64,000 nt of DNA from Prochlorococcus sp. AG-436-D21. Its GTDB lineage: Bacteria > Cyanobacteriota > Cyanobacteriia > PCC-6307 > Cyanobiaceae. Shown here in pieces: positions 30,638-41,148 of this stretch. The stretch lies in NCBI GenBank assembly GCA_003212655.1, contig QCPF01000001.1, forward strand, positions 56,745 through 120,744, written 5' to 3'. Within the stretch, counting starts at the first letter, position 1, and every line of letters starts with the position of its first letter. The notes under the pieces were generated by a model that ran no database searches, was not told the origin of the DNA, and was given only the letters and a program-made list of their open reading frames with translations. Made by a program: the position numbers and the translations under genes.

Positions 30638-31939
30638 ATGAAACCTCAACTTACACTACAAACCCCTTTAGAGCTCCCTTATAAGGAAATTTCTAATTAC
30701 CTTAATAAATTATGGATTTCAGAAGATAAAGATAATAGTGGAGCTAATACTTTCACCTTAATGGTCTGGCAGCCTGCTTGGCTAGAACAATGTTTGGTTC
30801 AAAAAGGATTAGTAAATGGACCAATTACTGGAAATTTAAGTCCAGAGATTATTGAAGTTGCTAAAAAATTCATATTAGATCAAGGACTTCCTATCACTAC
30901 TTCACTTGGTAGCGAAGAATTATTGAATTTGTTGAAGGAAAATTTATCTAATAAAGACTTTGAAGATTTTAGAGGACAATTTTTTGAATCAACGATAAGT
31001 ACATTGAATCCGAGAAGATTAATAACTCTAGCGCCAACATTAAATAAAAATTCAGATATCAAAACTTTTGTATCCGCTTACTGTCCATTAAGTGATACCC
31101 CAGCTATGCAACCTATTTGCGGGGATTTAGTTGTTATTAGAGGGGACTCTGCCTCAATATCTAATAAAGGATTAAAAATAATTGATGAATTATCTATTGA
31201 TGAATTACCTTCATGGTTGTGGTGGAATGGTAGCTTGGATGAATCTCCTGAAATCTTCGAATATTTCACTGATTATGGTCTAAGGTTAATAATTGATACT
31301 GCTCTTGGATCGCCTCAAAGATGTTTAAAAGTTTTAGATCAATTAAATAATTCAAATAAAGCTATTAATGATTTGAATTGGGTTAGATTAAAAAATTGGA
31401 GGGAATCATTGGCAATGATTTTTGATCCTCCTTCTAGGAGACCAATTTTAGATCATATTACTGATATTGACATTGATATCGCAGGAAATCATATCGTTCA
31501 AGCATTGTTTTTGATTTCATGGATTAGCGATAAACTTGGTTGGTCTTTTCTAAGAGTTGAAACGGATACAGAATCAACAAAAATAGAGTTTGAAAGAATT
31601 AATGGCGAAATAATTTCTACATCAATTAATCCCTTATCTTTGGGAAATCCAAGTATTCATTTAGGACAAGTTATTGGATTGAGGCTGATTTCAAAAATTA
31701 GTGAGGTTCAAAAAAATAACACTTGTGTAATACTTGGCTGTGAATCAGTGGAATGTATGAGACTTGAAGCAGGGGGAATGGCTAATATGGAATTAATAGA
31801 GCAAGTTGTTCCAAATTCTTTTTCTACATCAGAGTATGATGTTAGTAAATTATTGGGAAGTAGTAGAGGTAATACAAGCCCTCTTTTTGAAAATTCTATT
31901 AAAATAGCTCTTCAAATATTTAATGGTTTTAATAACTAA
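30638..31939 (+). CDS. opcA: Glucose-6-phosphate dehydrogenase assembly/activator protein OpcA
   Basis: A 433-residue soluble protein with the OpcA pattern: N-terminal ANTFTLMVWQPAWLEQCLV, central ISTLNPRRLITLAP and DELPSWLWWNGSLDESPE, and the C-terminal redox-relevant CVILGCESVECMRLEAGGMANMEL, which contains three Cys. In cyanobacteria OpcA allosterically activates Zwf and is a thioredoxin target. The zwf-opcA pair is conserved; here the stop-to-start distance is 2 bp. Confidence 0.94.
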   Translation: MKPQLTLQTPLELPYKEISNYLNKLWISEDKDNSGANTFTLMVWQPAWLEQCLVQKGLVNGPITGNLSPEIIEVAKKFILDQGLPITTSLGSEELLNLLKENLSNKDFEDFRGQFFESTISTLNPRRLITLAPTLNKNSDIKTFVSAYCPLSDTPAMQPICGDLVVIRGDSASISNKGLKIIDELSIDELPSWLWWNGSLDESPEIFEYFTDYGLRLIIDTALGSPQRCLKVLDQLNNSNKAINDLNWVRLKNWRESLAMIFDPPSRRPILDHITDIDIDIAGNHIVQALFLISWISDKLGWSFLRVETDTESTKIEFERINGEIISTSINPLSLGNPSIHLGQVIGLRLISKISEVQKNNTCVILGCESVECMRLEAGGMANMELIEQVVPNSFSTSEYDVSKLLGSSRGNTSPLFENSIKIALQIFNGFNN

Positions 31940-31942
31940 TAA

Positions 31943-33336
31943 ATGCCTTGTGTAATATCTTCTCCTTCAACTGATAGTGGCAAGACTACATTATCGCTTT
32001 TGATATCTTGTTGGGCTTTCTCAAAAGGCATAAAAATACAAACTTTTAAGGTTGGTCCAGATTATCTTGATCAACAACAACTTAGTTCAATTGGCCAACC
32101 TCTTTGTAGGAATTTAGATGTTTTTTTAAGTGGTGAGGAATGGGTTCAAGAAAGTTTTTTAAAACATTCTTTGAAATATGAATTCTCATTAATTGAAGGA
32201 GCAATGGGTCTATTTGATGGATTAGGGTCAACAACCTATTCCAGCACAGCAAATGTTTCTAAACTTCTCAATGCTCCAGTAATTTTTATTGTTAATGCTA
32301 AAGGTCAAGTAGCTTCTCTTTTGGCTACTGTTCGAGGCTTTAGAGATTTCGATAGTGAGTTGTCAATAGTAGGAATTATATTTAACAACGTTAATTCAGT
32401 TAGACATAAAAAATTAATCAAAGATGTTTTTAAAAATGAAGATATCGAAATTCTTGGTTTTTTACCATCAGATTCAAAAATAACTTTGAACAAAGCTAAT
32501 TTAGGTTTAATATCTCCATTGGATAATGGGAAAGAAATTGATGTTGAATATTTTGCAAATTTTGCCGAAAGAAATCTTGATGTTTTTTCTCTTATTAAAT
32601 TTCTGAAATCTCCTCAAAAGAAAATATTTAATTCTGTTAGTTTTAAAGATTTTAAAATAGATAAAATTAAACCTATCGCAATTGCAGAAGATAAAATTTT
32701 TCATTTTCAATACCCTGAAACTAAGGAGTTTTTGACTGAAATAGGCATACCATTGATTTCATGGAGTATTTATGATGATGAAGAAATACCTAATGAGGCT
32801 TCTTCTTTAATTATTCCTGGAGGGTTCCCTGAAAAATATGCTGATCATATAAGTAACTCTATAAAAAGCTTAAATTCGTTAAGGAAATTTCGCAAAAATG
32901 GATTTATATATGCGGAGTGCGGAGGGATGATGATTTTAGGAGACTTTATAAAAGATGAAAATGGCATTAATCATAAAATGAGTGGTATCCTGCCTTTTAC
33001 ATCAAAAAAAAGTAAACTTTCTGTAGGTTATAGATATATTGAGGGTTTAAAAAATACTCCAATCATTAAAAAAAATCAATTAATTAGGGGACATGAATTT
33101 CATTATTGGGAAATTGAAAATAATCTATCCATATTTGATTTAAGAAAAAACTGAGAGTCAAAAGAAACTTTCTTCCCCATGGAAAATTAAATCTTGGGAA
33201 ACTGATTACAAAAAATGAAGGCTTTTTTGATGAAAAATTACATGCAAGTTGGATTCACTTACATTTGCCAAGTTCTCCAGAAGCAGCAAAAAACTTTATA
33301 GATGCCACCCAAATTAGTTTTTCAAAGTATTCTTAA
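31943..33336 (+). pseudogene. cobB: Cobyrinate a,c-diamide synthase, frameshifted near the 3' end
   Basis: CobB/CbiA amidates cobyrinate in (pseudo)cobalamin synthesis. The uninterrupted frame runs 31943-33154 (403 residues): the ATP site SSPSTDSGKTTLSLL, LIEGAMGLFDG and the glutamine amidotransferase part with the Cys in IYAECGGMMILGD. It stops early because an A6 run at 33145-33150 carries one extra base; the next frame continues (SSPWKIKSWETDY) until a second A6 run at 33210-33215, after which KLHASWIHLHLPSSPEAA, the normal CobB ending, follows to a TAA at 33334-33336. Removing one A from each run gives an intact 463-residue protein. It is either a recent lesion or base-calling error; the catalytic core is intact in both cases. 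It starts 3 bp after opcA. Confidence 0.85.
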
Positions 33337-33813
33337 TTTATTATCAAATCAAATATTTTGAGAGGCGAGCCTAAAAAAAATATTCCAGGCAAAGTGATTA
33401 ATGGTCCTAAAAGACTCCCCACCATAACCTCAATTTTTGTATGACCAAGGGTTTCTTTTAAAAGTAATTCAGATTGAGGGTCTAGTTTTTTTTGATAGTT
33501 TATTGATTTCTGCAGCTTGAATTCCAGCTGATTTTCGAACTCCACTAGCGTCATACATAACTATTAAAGCTACAGCAACTGATAATGCGAATATTGAACT
33601 ATCAAATCCCAATTCATAACCGACACCAGATGCGGCACCAGTTATTAATGCGGAATGACTTGAAGGCATGCCACCCGTCTCGAACATAATTCCAAATCTT
33701 ATCTTTCCAGTTGAAAAGAAATTGAATACAATTTTGAAGAATTGAGCTAGTAAACAGGATAATAAGCTCCAAAAAAGAACTGAATTGTTAAAAAAGGAAA
33801 AAAACTCAGGCAT
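33333..33813 (-). pseudogene. Divergent PAP2-family membrane protein, frameshifted
   Basis: The first part (33469-33813) has the DUF212/divergent PAP2 pattern: FFKIVFNFFSTGKIRFG, GGMPSSHSALITGAASGVG and VMYDASGVRKSAGIQAAEIN. It ends early at KTRPSI because of an extra base in an A8 run (plus-strand T8 at 33486-33493). The +1 frame continues LDPQSELLLKETLGHTKIEVMVGSLLG to a TAA at 33333, again family-like (GHT and VMVGSLLG). With one A removed the protein is 159 residues. The family has PAP2-like phosphatase motifs but its substrate is unknown. It is 17 bp downstream of crtE. Confidence 0.8.
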
Positions 33814-33829
33814 AAATCAAAGTTAATTT

Positions 33830-34732
33830 TTATCTGTCTCTATTTGTAATAAAGTCTGCTAACGATATTAAATGTTTTGCATCTGCACCCCAAGGTTCAA
33901 TTGATTTTTTTGCTTTTTCAACTAAATCAAATGCTCTTTTCTTTGACTCCTTCATTCCAAGTAATTTAGGGTAAGTAGTTTTGTCAGCTAAAAGATCTTT
34001 GCCTGCAGTTTTACCAAGCTTTTCGCTGCTGGAAGTTAAATCTAGAATATCATCTATTATTTGGAAAGCTAAACCAATTCCCTCTGCATAAGTGGTTAGA
34101 GCTTGTAATAGCTTTTCGTTAGCGCCTGCGATCATCGCGCCTGTTCTCACGCAAGCCTTTAATAAAGCCCCAGTTTTATGAAGATGAATATATTCGAGAG
34201 TTTCAAGGTCGACTTCTTTGCCTTCGCATTCCAAATCAACAACTTGTCCCCCAACAAGGCCTGGTGCACCAGCAACTAGGGATAATTCGCCTACTACATT
34301 TAATAATCTATTTGGATCGACTCCAGGGCTTCTTAAAGAGACCATTTCAAAGGCCCTGGTTAATAAAGCATCGCCTGCAAGAATAGCTAATGCATCTCCA
34401 TATACTTTATGATTTGTCGGCCTACCTCTCCTCAAGTCATCATTATCCATAGCGGGCAGATCATCATGAATCAAGGACATTGTATGGATCATTTCTATTG
34501 CTACTGCAGTAGGAACAGCAAGAGAGGGGTCTCCTCCAGCCAGTGAACAAGATGCTAAACATAAAATTGGACGTATCCTTTTCCCTCCAGCTAAAAGGGA
34601 ATATCTCATTGATTCTCTTAATATTTCTGGATTCTCAGGTCCTAAGGAAAAATCGAGTGCTTCTTCTACAACCTTTTTTGTGTTTTTAAGATATTTTTCA
34701 AAATCAGAAATACTATTTATAACTTCAGTCAT
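33830..34732 (-). CDS. crtE: Geranylgeranyl diphosphate synthase
   Basis: A 300-residue trans-prenyltransferase with the first Asp-rich motif [14 protein letters not shown], the second motif QIIDDILD, and GGKRIRPIL near the N-terminus. It makes GGPP for phytol of chlorophyll, carotenoids and quinone tails. It lies between folD and the PAP2-like gene in one direction, with 37 bp from folD. Confidence 0.93.
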   Translation of the reverse strand: MTEVINSISDFEKYLKNTKKVVEEALDFSLGPENPEILRESMRYSLLAGGKRIRPILCLASCSLAGGDPSLAVPTAVAIEMIHTMSLIHDDLPAMDNDDLRRGRPTNHKVYGDALAILAGDALLTRAFEMVSLRSPGVDPNRLLNVVGELSLVAGAPGLVGGQVVDLECEGKEVDLETLEYIHLHKTGALLKACVRTGAMIAGANEKLLQALTTYAEGIGLAFQIIDDILDLTSSSEKLGKTAGKDLLADKTTYPKLLGMKESKKRAFDLVEKAKKSIEPWGADAKHLISLADFITNRDR

Positions 34733-34769
34733 CTTTTATCTTTAGTAGAAAAAATTTTCATCTTGGAGT

Positions 34770-35666
34770 TTATGGCAAAAGATCATTAAGTGTTGATGAT
34801 AAACCAAATTGTTTTTGCCAGCTAAAAATAGTATTTACAAGTAACATTGTTACTGTCATTGGTCCAACACCTCCTGGTACAGGTGTGTAAGCAAATACTT
34901 TAGAAATTACATCTTCTAATAATACATCGCCACATAATCTGGTTTGATTTTTGTCGAAACTTTTTAATCTATGTATTCCAACATCTATAATCACTGCTCC
35001 TTCTTTCACAAAACTCGAATCTACAAGATTGGGTTTTCCTGCAGCAGCAATTAGAATGTCGGCCTCTCTACAGACTTTATTCAAATTTATAGTTTTTGAA
35101 TGAGTCATTGTTACCGTGCCATTTAGATTTAATAACATAAGTGATAAGGGTTTCCCAACAAGTAAACTTCTTCCGATAACAACAATTTTCTTACCTTCAA
35201 TTGTAATATTTTGGGATTTTAATAAATTAATAATTCCTGCTGGTGTGCATGATCTCATCGCAGCCTCATTTTTTACTAATTTGCCGATGTTTATCTCATT
35301 TAGACCATCTACGTCTTTGCTCGGATTAATATGGCTGATCAGTTTTTGCTCATCAAACTTCTTTGGGATGGGAAGTTGTAGCAACATTCCATCAATATTC
35401 TTATCAGAATTAAGTTTCATTATTAATTTTTCAACTTCTTCTTGCTCAACACTATCTTTTAGATGAAAGATAAAGCTCTTAATTCCAATCCTTGAACATG
35501 CTTTTTCCTTGTTATTAACGTAAACTCCACTAGCAGGATCTTCACCAATTCTTATTACAGCTAAACCGGGAGTTCTTTTTGCAATTTTTTTGTTAGTAGA
35601 GATATAATCATTTAATCTTTTTTCAATTTCAAGAGATAATTTTTTACCGTCTAATTTTAATGACAT
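34770..35666 (-). CDS. folD: Bifunctional methylenetetrahydrofolate dehydrogenase / cyclohydrolase
   Basis: The 298-residue enzyme has the substrate Lys in [38 protein letters not shown] (NADP site) and the C-terminal [16 protein letters not shown]. It interconverts methylene-, methenyl- and formyl-tetrahydrofolate in the cytosol for purine and formyl-Met supply. The 5-formyl-THF cyclo-ligase at 51.1 kb serves the same pool. Diverges from the HD-domain gene over 74 bp. Confidence 0.96.
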   Translation of the reverse strand: MSLKLDGKKLSLEIEKRLNDYISTNKKIAKRTPGLAVIRIGEDPASGVYVNNKEKACSRIGIKSFIFHLKDSVEQEEVEKLIMKLNSDKNIDGMLLQLPIPKKFDEQKLISHINPSKDVDGLNEINIGKLVKNEAAMRSCTPAGIINLLKSQNITIEGKKIVVIGRSLLVGKPLSLMLLNLNGTVTMTHSKTINLNKVCREADILIAAAGKPNLVDSSFVKEGAVIIDVGIHRLKSFDKNQTRLCGDVLLEDVISKVFAYTPVPGGVGPMTVTMLLVNTIFSWQKQFGLSSTLNDLLP

Positions 35667-35740
35667 TTAGAAAAACATCTCCTTTTTATACCTAGCATGC
35701 CTATAATTTTAAATTATTCAAATAGATTTATTTATATTCT

Positions 35741-37213
35741 GTGCAAAACATTACAACTACCTTAAAGAAATTGTTTTATCTGTGGAGGAGAAGTCAAGTC
35801 CCAGTTAAACAACCAAATAAAATTTCAAGAATAGATAATCTCATAATTTTTTTAGTATGCATTTTGATTTCAATAATTTCTTCTTATAAGCTACTTCTTA
35901 CCTCGCCTTTAAATATTGCAGATATTTTTTCTTGGCTTTTGACCTTTACTGAAATACTTATTAGTTCTGGAATTTTGATATTAGTTTCAAAAAAAGAGAA
36001 TCCCACAATTTCTTCAAGACAGATCTTCTTGATTATTACTCTTCTTTTAGCAGTGCAAGCTACGAAATTAGCCTTAGCTTCAACAATTAGTCCATTATCT
36101 ATGATAATTCCACCAGCTTTAATAATATCTCAAGGAATGGGAAGCATTACGGCTTTGACTTGGGTATCAATAGCGAGTTTGATTTGGCCTGACCCAGAAA
36201 TTGCCATTAATAATAATTTATTTTTTATTTTATTAATTTGCGCATCAGTAGTATCTCTTCTAGGAGGAAGAATAAGAAGTAGAGCTCAGTTACTACAAGT
36301 ATCATTTTTTGTTCCTATAGGATCTTTCTTGAGTCAATGGATATTGATAGGTAAAGATAAAATATCACTTATTAATAAGCAAGATTTTGTTTTAGCTAAT
36401 GGGGATATATTTTCAGATTCCTTGCTATTGGCAATAGTAATGCTTTTTACTATTTTATTTATTCCTATTTTCGAATCGGTATTCGGATTATTAACTAAAG
36501 CAAGATTACTCGAATTGGCTGATAAAGAGAAACCTCTAATTAGAAGATTGTCTCTTGAAGCTCCCGGTACTTTTGAACATACCCTACTTATATGTGGTTT
36601 GGCAGAAGAAGCAACAAGAATGATTGGTGGCGATATTGACCTAATTAAAACTGGAGCGTTATATCATGATGTAGGTAAATTGCATGCACCTAATTGGTTT
36701 ATCGAAAATCAGGATGGTTCAAAAAATCCGCACGACGAATTAGATGATCCTATTAAAAGTGCAGAAGTTTTACAGGCACACGTTGATGAAGGATTGAAAT
36801 TTGCAAGAAAGAATAGACTACCTAAACTAATTGCTAATTTTATCCCCGAACATCAAGGCACCCTAAAAATGGGATATTTTTTTCAAAAAGCTAAAGAAAA
36901 AAATCTCGAAATTAATGAATATTATTTTAGATACAAAGGCCCTATTCCTCAGTCAAAAGAAACAGCTATTTTAATGCTAGCAGATGGATGTGAAGCAGCA
37001 CTAAGAGCTATGAATATTAATGCATCTGATAAAGAAGCTTTGGAAACAATATCTAATATTATCTACTCGCGTCAAAAAGATGGGCAATTAGATGATAGTA
37101 ATTTATCGAAAGGAGAAATTTTTCTAATAAAAAGGGCATTCTTGAATGTCTGGAAAAGAATTAGACATAGAAGAATTCAATATCCAACTAGCAAGAATAA
37201 TACTTTTTCTTAA
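35741..37213 (+). CDS. 7TM-HD domain protein, PgpH-like candidate c-di-AMP phosphodiesterase
   Basis: A 490-residue protein starting at a GTG. After about 25 basic residues come seven membrane segments (about 28-250), then an HD domain: FEHTLLICGLAEEA, GALYHDVGKLHAPNWF (HD pair near 306), NPHDELDDP, FIPEHQGTLKMGYFF and MLADGCEAALRAM. This matches the 7TM-HD family whose characterised member PgpH hydrolyses c-di-AMP. Typical members carry a large extracellular domain before the 7TM region; that domain is missing here. The activity is inferred from family membership. Confidence 0.82.
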   Translation: MQNITTTLKKLFYLWRRSQVPVKQPNKISRIDNLIIFLVCILISIISSYKLLLTSPLNIADIFSWLLTFTEILISSGILILVSKKENPTISSRQIFLIITLLLAVQATKLALASTISPLSMIIPPALIISQGMGSITALTWVSIASLIWPDPEIAINNNLFFILLICASVVSLLGGRIRSRAQLLQVSFFVPIGSFLSQWILIGKDKISLINKQDFVLANGDIFSDSLLLAIVMLFTILFIPIFESVFGLLTKARLLELADKEKPLIRRLSLEAPGTFEHTLLICGLAEEATRMIGGDIDLIKTGALYHDVGKLHAPNWFIENQDGSKNPHDELDDPIKSAEVLQAHVDEGLKFARKNRLPKLIANFIPEHQGTLKMGYFFQKAKEKNLEINEYYFRYKGPIPQSKETAILMLADGCEAALRAMNINASDKEALETISNIIYSRQKDGQLDDSNLSKGEIFLIKRAFLNVWKRIRHRRIQYPTSKNNTFS

Positions 37214-37221
37214 TTTTCGTT

Positions 37222-37614
37222 TTATAGCCTAATACTCCTTCGATGTTTTGGATTACACCAATATAGAAGAGCTAATATACTTAATAATGTAGTTAAAAGA
37301 GTAAACCCGCCAATTCCAAAAATGTCTTTAAGAGTTATGAGTCTTACAACTGAATAAGGACCCGTCCCAGAAATTACCATTGAAAGGGATACAAGAGTTA
37401 AAGTTACTCCCCATTTTCTCTCTGCTAAAAGAGCTGCTGAGGAAACTATTCCAACAATCGCAGCAGGCCAACCGAGACTTATGGCAAGAGTTATATTTGC
37501 AACTTTTAGTGGAGGCCCATAACTTATTATTAATGCGATTATTGGAAGTGCAAATATATTGCTGATTAACCCAACCCATGAAAGTGCCCAATATCCTGCT
37601 AGCCTTTCTCTCAT
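37222..37614 (-). CDS. Small unknown membrane protein, four predicted helices
   Basis: A 130-residue hydrophobic protein with about four membrane segments (NIFALPIIALIISYG, GWPAAIVGIVSSAALL, VTLTLVSLSMVISG and GGFTLLTTLLSILALL) and a basic C-terminus (CNPKHRRSIRL). I do not recognise the family. It lies 93 bp after leuA on the same strand and converges with the HD gene at 8 bp. Confidence 0.7.
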   Translation of the reverse strand: MRERLAGYWALSWVGLISNIFALPIIALIISYGPPLKVANITLAISLGWPAAIVGIVSSAALLAERKWGVTLTLVSLSMVISGTGPYSVVRLITLKDIFGIGGFTLLTTLLSILALLYWCNPKHRRSIRL

Positions 37615-37707
37615 TATTTACTGCTTAACTATTTGTTTAATCTACATTATAAGGAGACTATTTTTACTTCTACTTAATATTCCTAAGAGATAATTTAATT
37701 TGATTGA

Positions 37708-39336
37708 TTAGATAGAAATTTGATTTTTTGAATTTTCTAGATTATCAAATTGTGGGTGAATTGAATTTTTTTTCTCAGAAAAAACAAGCCTATTTAAAGC
37801 ATTAACATAAGCATTCGCTGCAGCAACTACAACATCCGTATCAGCAGAATGACCAGAATATATTTTATTATTACTTCTTATTCTTATTGTTACTTCGCCT
37901 AAAGCATCAATTCCTTCTGTTACCGACTTAACAGAAAATTCAATTAATTCATTGGGAACCTTAGCTAATTTATTAAGAGCTTCGCACACAGCATCAACGG
38001 GTCCTGTCCCTATTGATACTGCAGTATCTTCAGTATTATCTTCGGTGTTGAGAAGCGAAATGGTTGCAGTAGGTTTAGATGCGTTACCGCAACTTACTTG
38101 TACAAGACTTAATTGAAATTTAGCTTCTGGGAGCTGAACTTGTTCACTAACAATTGCTTCTAGGTCTCTATCAGTAATTTCTCTTTTCCTGTCAGCTAAA
38201 TCCTTAAAACGAGCAAAAGCATCATTTAAATCTTCTCGGCTTAAGTCATATCCCATCTCTTCTAATCTTGCTCTTACTGCACTTCTTCCACTAAGTTTGC
38301 CCAAAGATATTTTGTTGTCACTTAAACCAACAGTTTTTGCATCGATAATTTCGTAAGTAAGTCTATTTTTTAAAACCCCATCCTGATGAATGCCTGACTC
38401 ATGTGCAAAAGCGTTAGCTCCCACAATTGCTTTATTAGGTTGTACAGTCATTCCAGTTAGGTTGGAAACAAGTCTAGAGGTTTTCGTTATTTCTTCTGTT
38501 CTTATTGCCGTAAGAGGAGTTGGTGAATTTGGATTCCTTTTGAAAAAACTATTAAAAAAACTTTTCCTAACATGCAGTGCCATTACTAATTCTTCTAGAG
38601 AGGCATTCCCTGCTCTTTCACCAATTCCATTAATAGTACATTCTAGTTGTCTTGCTCCATTTTTTACTGCTTCTAAAAAATTGGCTACTGCTAAACCCAA
38701 ATCATTATGACCATGAACCGAGATTACTGCCTCATCAATATTTGGAACGTTTTTATTTATATCGGTAATTAGGTTGCCAAATTCACTGGGAGTTGTAAAT
38801 CCAACAGTATCTGGGATATTGATTGTTGTTGCTCCTGCAGAAATTGCTAATTGAATCACTTCGTATAAAAAATCAGGATCACTCCTTGAGGCATCTTCAC
38901 AAGAAAACTCAATATCATCAACTAATGATTTCGCATAATTAACCATTTCTGGAACTATTTGAAGAACATCTTTTCTGGATTTTTTAAGTTTATGTTTAAG
39001 ATGGATATCACTAGTCGCAATAAAAGTGTGTATTCTTTTCTTGGGAGCTGGACTTACTGCTTCATAGCATGCTTTTATATCTCCTTCAGATGCTCTAGCT
39101 AAACCGCATATTATAGGGCCATTTTCTTTCCCTACGGCATTGGCAATTTTATAAACAGCTTTAAAATCTCCTGGACTTGCGAAAGGGAATCCAGCCTCAA
39201 TAACGTCTACCCCTAATCTTGCTAATTGATGGGCGATAGCAAGTTTTTCTTCAAGATTTAAACTGGCGCCAGGAGATTGCTCTCCATCTCGAAGAGTTGT
39301 ATCGAATATCAATATTCTTCCAGGGTCTTTTGACAT
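37708..39336 (-). CDS. leuA: 2-isopropylmalate synthase
   Basis: The 542-residue enzyme condenses acetyl-CoA with 2-oxoisovalerate, the first step of leucine synthesis. [16 protein letters not shown], the metal ligands in [28 protein letters not shown] and [13 protein letters not shown] are seen; the C-terminal third (from about 400) is the LeuA allosteric domain for leucine feedback. A 7-bp hairpin lies just upstream of the start. Confidence 0.97.
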   Translation of the reverse strand: MSKDPGRILIFDTTLRDGEQSPGASLNLEEKLAIAHQLARLGVDVIEAGFPFASPGDFKAVYKIANAVGKENGPIICGLARASEGDIKACYEAVSPAPKKRIHTFIATSDIHLKHKLKKSRKDVLQIVPEMVNYAKSLVDDIEFSCEDASRSDPDFLYEVIQLAISAGATTINIPDTVGFTTPSEFGNLITDINKNVPNIDEAVISVHGHNDLGLAVANFLEAVKNGARQLECTINGIGERAGNASLEELVMALHVRKSFFNSFFKRNPNSPTPLTAIRTEEITKTSRLVSNLTGMTVQPNKAIVGANAFAHESGIHQDGVLKNRLTYEIIDAKTVGLSDNKISLGKLSGRSAVRARLEEMGYDLSREDLNDAFARFKDLADRKREITDRDLEAIVSEQVQLPEAKFQLSLVQVSCGNASKPTATISLLNTEDNTEDTAVSIGTGPVDAVCEALNKLAKVPNELIEFSVKSVTEGIDALGEVTIRIRSNNKIYSGHSADTDVVVAAANAYVNALNRLVFSEKKNSIHPQFDNLENSKNQISI

Positions 39337-39349
39337 TAAAGAAAATATC

Positions 39350-39369
39350 TTAGCCTCATTTTAGGCTAA
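39350..39369 (-). promoter_or_regulatory. Hairpin in the leuA leader
   Basis: A 7-bp inverted repeat (TTAGCCT / AGGCTAA) with a 6-nt loop ends 13 bp before the leuA start codon. No T-tract follows and no leucine-rich leader peptide was found in the upstream spacer, so classic attenuation is not supported. It may affect translation initiation. Confidence 0.4.
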
Positions 39370-39558
39370 TTAAAAAAATTTGACTAGATTCTGTTCAATA
39401 AGAATTTACTGCAAATCTATAACTTAACAATATTGGTTAAATTTCTAAAAAAAAAAATGAAAAACTTTAATTATTAAAGTATTGTTTTAGGATTAAAACT
39501 TCCTTCTTAAAAAGGTTAATTTTGTTTTTTTAGAATTACAGGCATAAATTATAAAAGT

Positions 39559-41142
39559 ATGAATGGGCAATACCCCAAAAAAAATTTTTTAGGTAAGTTA
39601 GCGATAGTTTTACATGCTCATCTACCTTATGTAAGAAAAAATGAAAAAAACTCCTTAGAAGAGGATTGGTTATTTCAGGCGATTTTAGAATGTTACATAC
39701 CGCTACTTCAATCAATAGAATCTTCTAAAAATGAAAATCCTGAAAATACAAAACTTACTATTAGTTTGTCTCCAACATTATTATCACTTCTTAATAATGT
39801 AAAAATTCAAGAAACTTTCCCAACTTGGATTAAAACAAGGATAGATCTCTTAAATGAGCTACCACAAGAAGAAAAAAATGCCTCTGCATTTTTGATGAAT
39901 AATCTAAATGACAAATACTTTTATTGGAAAAAATCTTCTGGAAATTTAATTGAGAAGTTTAGAGTTTTAAATAATTCTGGAAATTTGGATATTCTTACTT
40001 GTGCTGCTACACACGGATATTTGCCAATATTAAGGGAGAATCCAGAAACTGTTAAAGGACAAATCAATACAGCCATTAGAAACCATGAAAATATTTTTGG
40101 AAGTATGCCTTTAGGTATTTGGTTACCTGAATGTGCATATTATGAGAATTTAGACGCAATACTATTTAATTCCGGAATTAGATATGCAATCTTAGACGGT
40201 CATGGAATTCTAAATTCCGTACCAAGGCCAAGGTATGGTGTATACGCTCCAATTTGTTCGAAAAAAGGAGTTGCCTTCTTCGGAAGAGATAGCGAGTCAA
40301 CTTTGCCCGTTTGGTCTGCTAAGGATGGGTTTCCTGGAGACAAAGTTTATAGGGAATTTCACAAAGATTTGGGATGGGAATTATCTATCTCCAAGCTCCA
40401 AAAGAAAGGTATCTCAACTAAAAGACCTTTGGGGTTGAAGTTTCACAAAATTACTGATAATAACCTACCTCTTGGGGAAAAGGCATTTTACTTAGAAAAT
40501 GAAGCTAAAAAGAAGGCTGCAGAACATGCTGATGCTTATCTTCTCGCGCGATCCAAACAATTAGAAAAATTAACTTTATCTTCTTCCTTTAACCCTTTAT
40601 TGGTAGCTCCATTTGATGCAGAGTTATTTGGTCATTGGTGGTATGAGGGACCTTTTTTTATTGAAAATATTTTAAAGAAATCCAATAAATATTCAATTAA
40701 GCTTACAAATTTAAGAGAATTCTTACTTCAAAAACCAAATCTTCAGATTTGTGATCCATCCCCATCAAGTTGGGGACAAGGAGGTTACCATAATTACTGG
40801 ATTAATGATGCAAATGCATGGATTGTTCCTGAGATCACCAAAGCAGGTTCTACGTTTGTTGATTTATGCTCGAAAAATTTTAACAATGAATTATCTCCAA
40901 GACTTTTCAAGCAAGCAGCAAGAGAATTACTCCTCTCTGAGTCCTCTGATTGGAGTTTTATCCTAAGAGCTGGCACTACAACTCAGCTTGCAAAAGAAAG
41001 GATAGAAAGACACTTGTTAAGGTTCTGGAAAATAGTTGAAATGATTAAAAATTATTCCAAAATTAATTTAGAATTTCTTGAGGATATTGAGGAAGAAGAT
41101 AAAGTTTTCCCAGATATTAATATTAATGATTGGCGAAAATAA
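39559..41142 (+). CDS. Glycoside hydrolase family 57, 1,4-alpha-glucan branching enzyme type
   Basis: A 527-residue GH57 enzyme. The N-terminal GKLAIVLHAHLPYVRK (metal and substrate His), GIWLPECAYY with the nucleophile Glu, APFDAELFGHWWYEGP with the acid/base Asp and SSWGQGGYHNYWIND are the GH57 branching enzyme signatures. It should create alpha-1,6 branches in glycogen; a maltogenic or hydrolytic side activity is possible for this family. It diverges from leuA over a 222-bp spacer where I see only an AT-rich region. Confidence 0.88.
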   Translation: MNGQYPKKNFLGKLAIVLHAHLPYVRKNEKNSLEEDWLFQAILECYIPLLQSIESSKNENPENTKLTISLSPTLLSLLNNVKIQETFPTWIKTRIDLLNELPQEEKNASAFLMNNLNDKYFYWKKSSGNLIEKFRVLNNSGNLDILTCAATHGYLPILRENPETVKGQINTAIRNHENIFGSMPLGIWLPECAYYENLDAILFNSGIRYAILDGHGILNSVPRPRYGVYAPICSKKGVAFFGRDSESTLPVWSAKDGFPGDKVYREFHKDLGWELSISKLQKKGISTKRPLGLKFHKITDNNLPLGEKAFYLENEAKKKAAEHADAYLLARSKQLEKLTLSSSFNPLLVAPFDAELFGHWWYEGPFFIENILKKSNKYSIKLTNLREFLLQKPNLQICDPSPSSWGQGGYHNYWINDANAWIVPEITKAGSTFVDLCSKNFNNELSPRLFKQAARELLLSESSDWSFILRAGTTTQLAKERIERHLLRFWKIVEMIKNYSKINLEFLEDIEEEDKVFPDININDWRK

Positions 41143-41148
41143 AAAATA

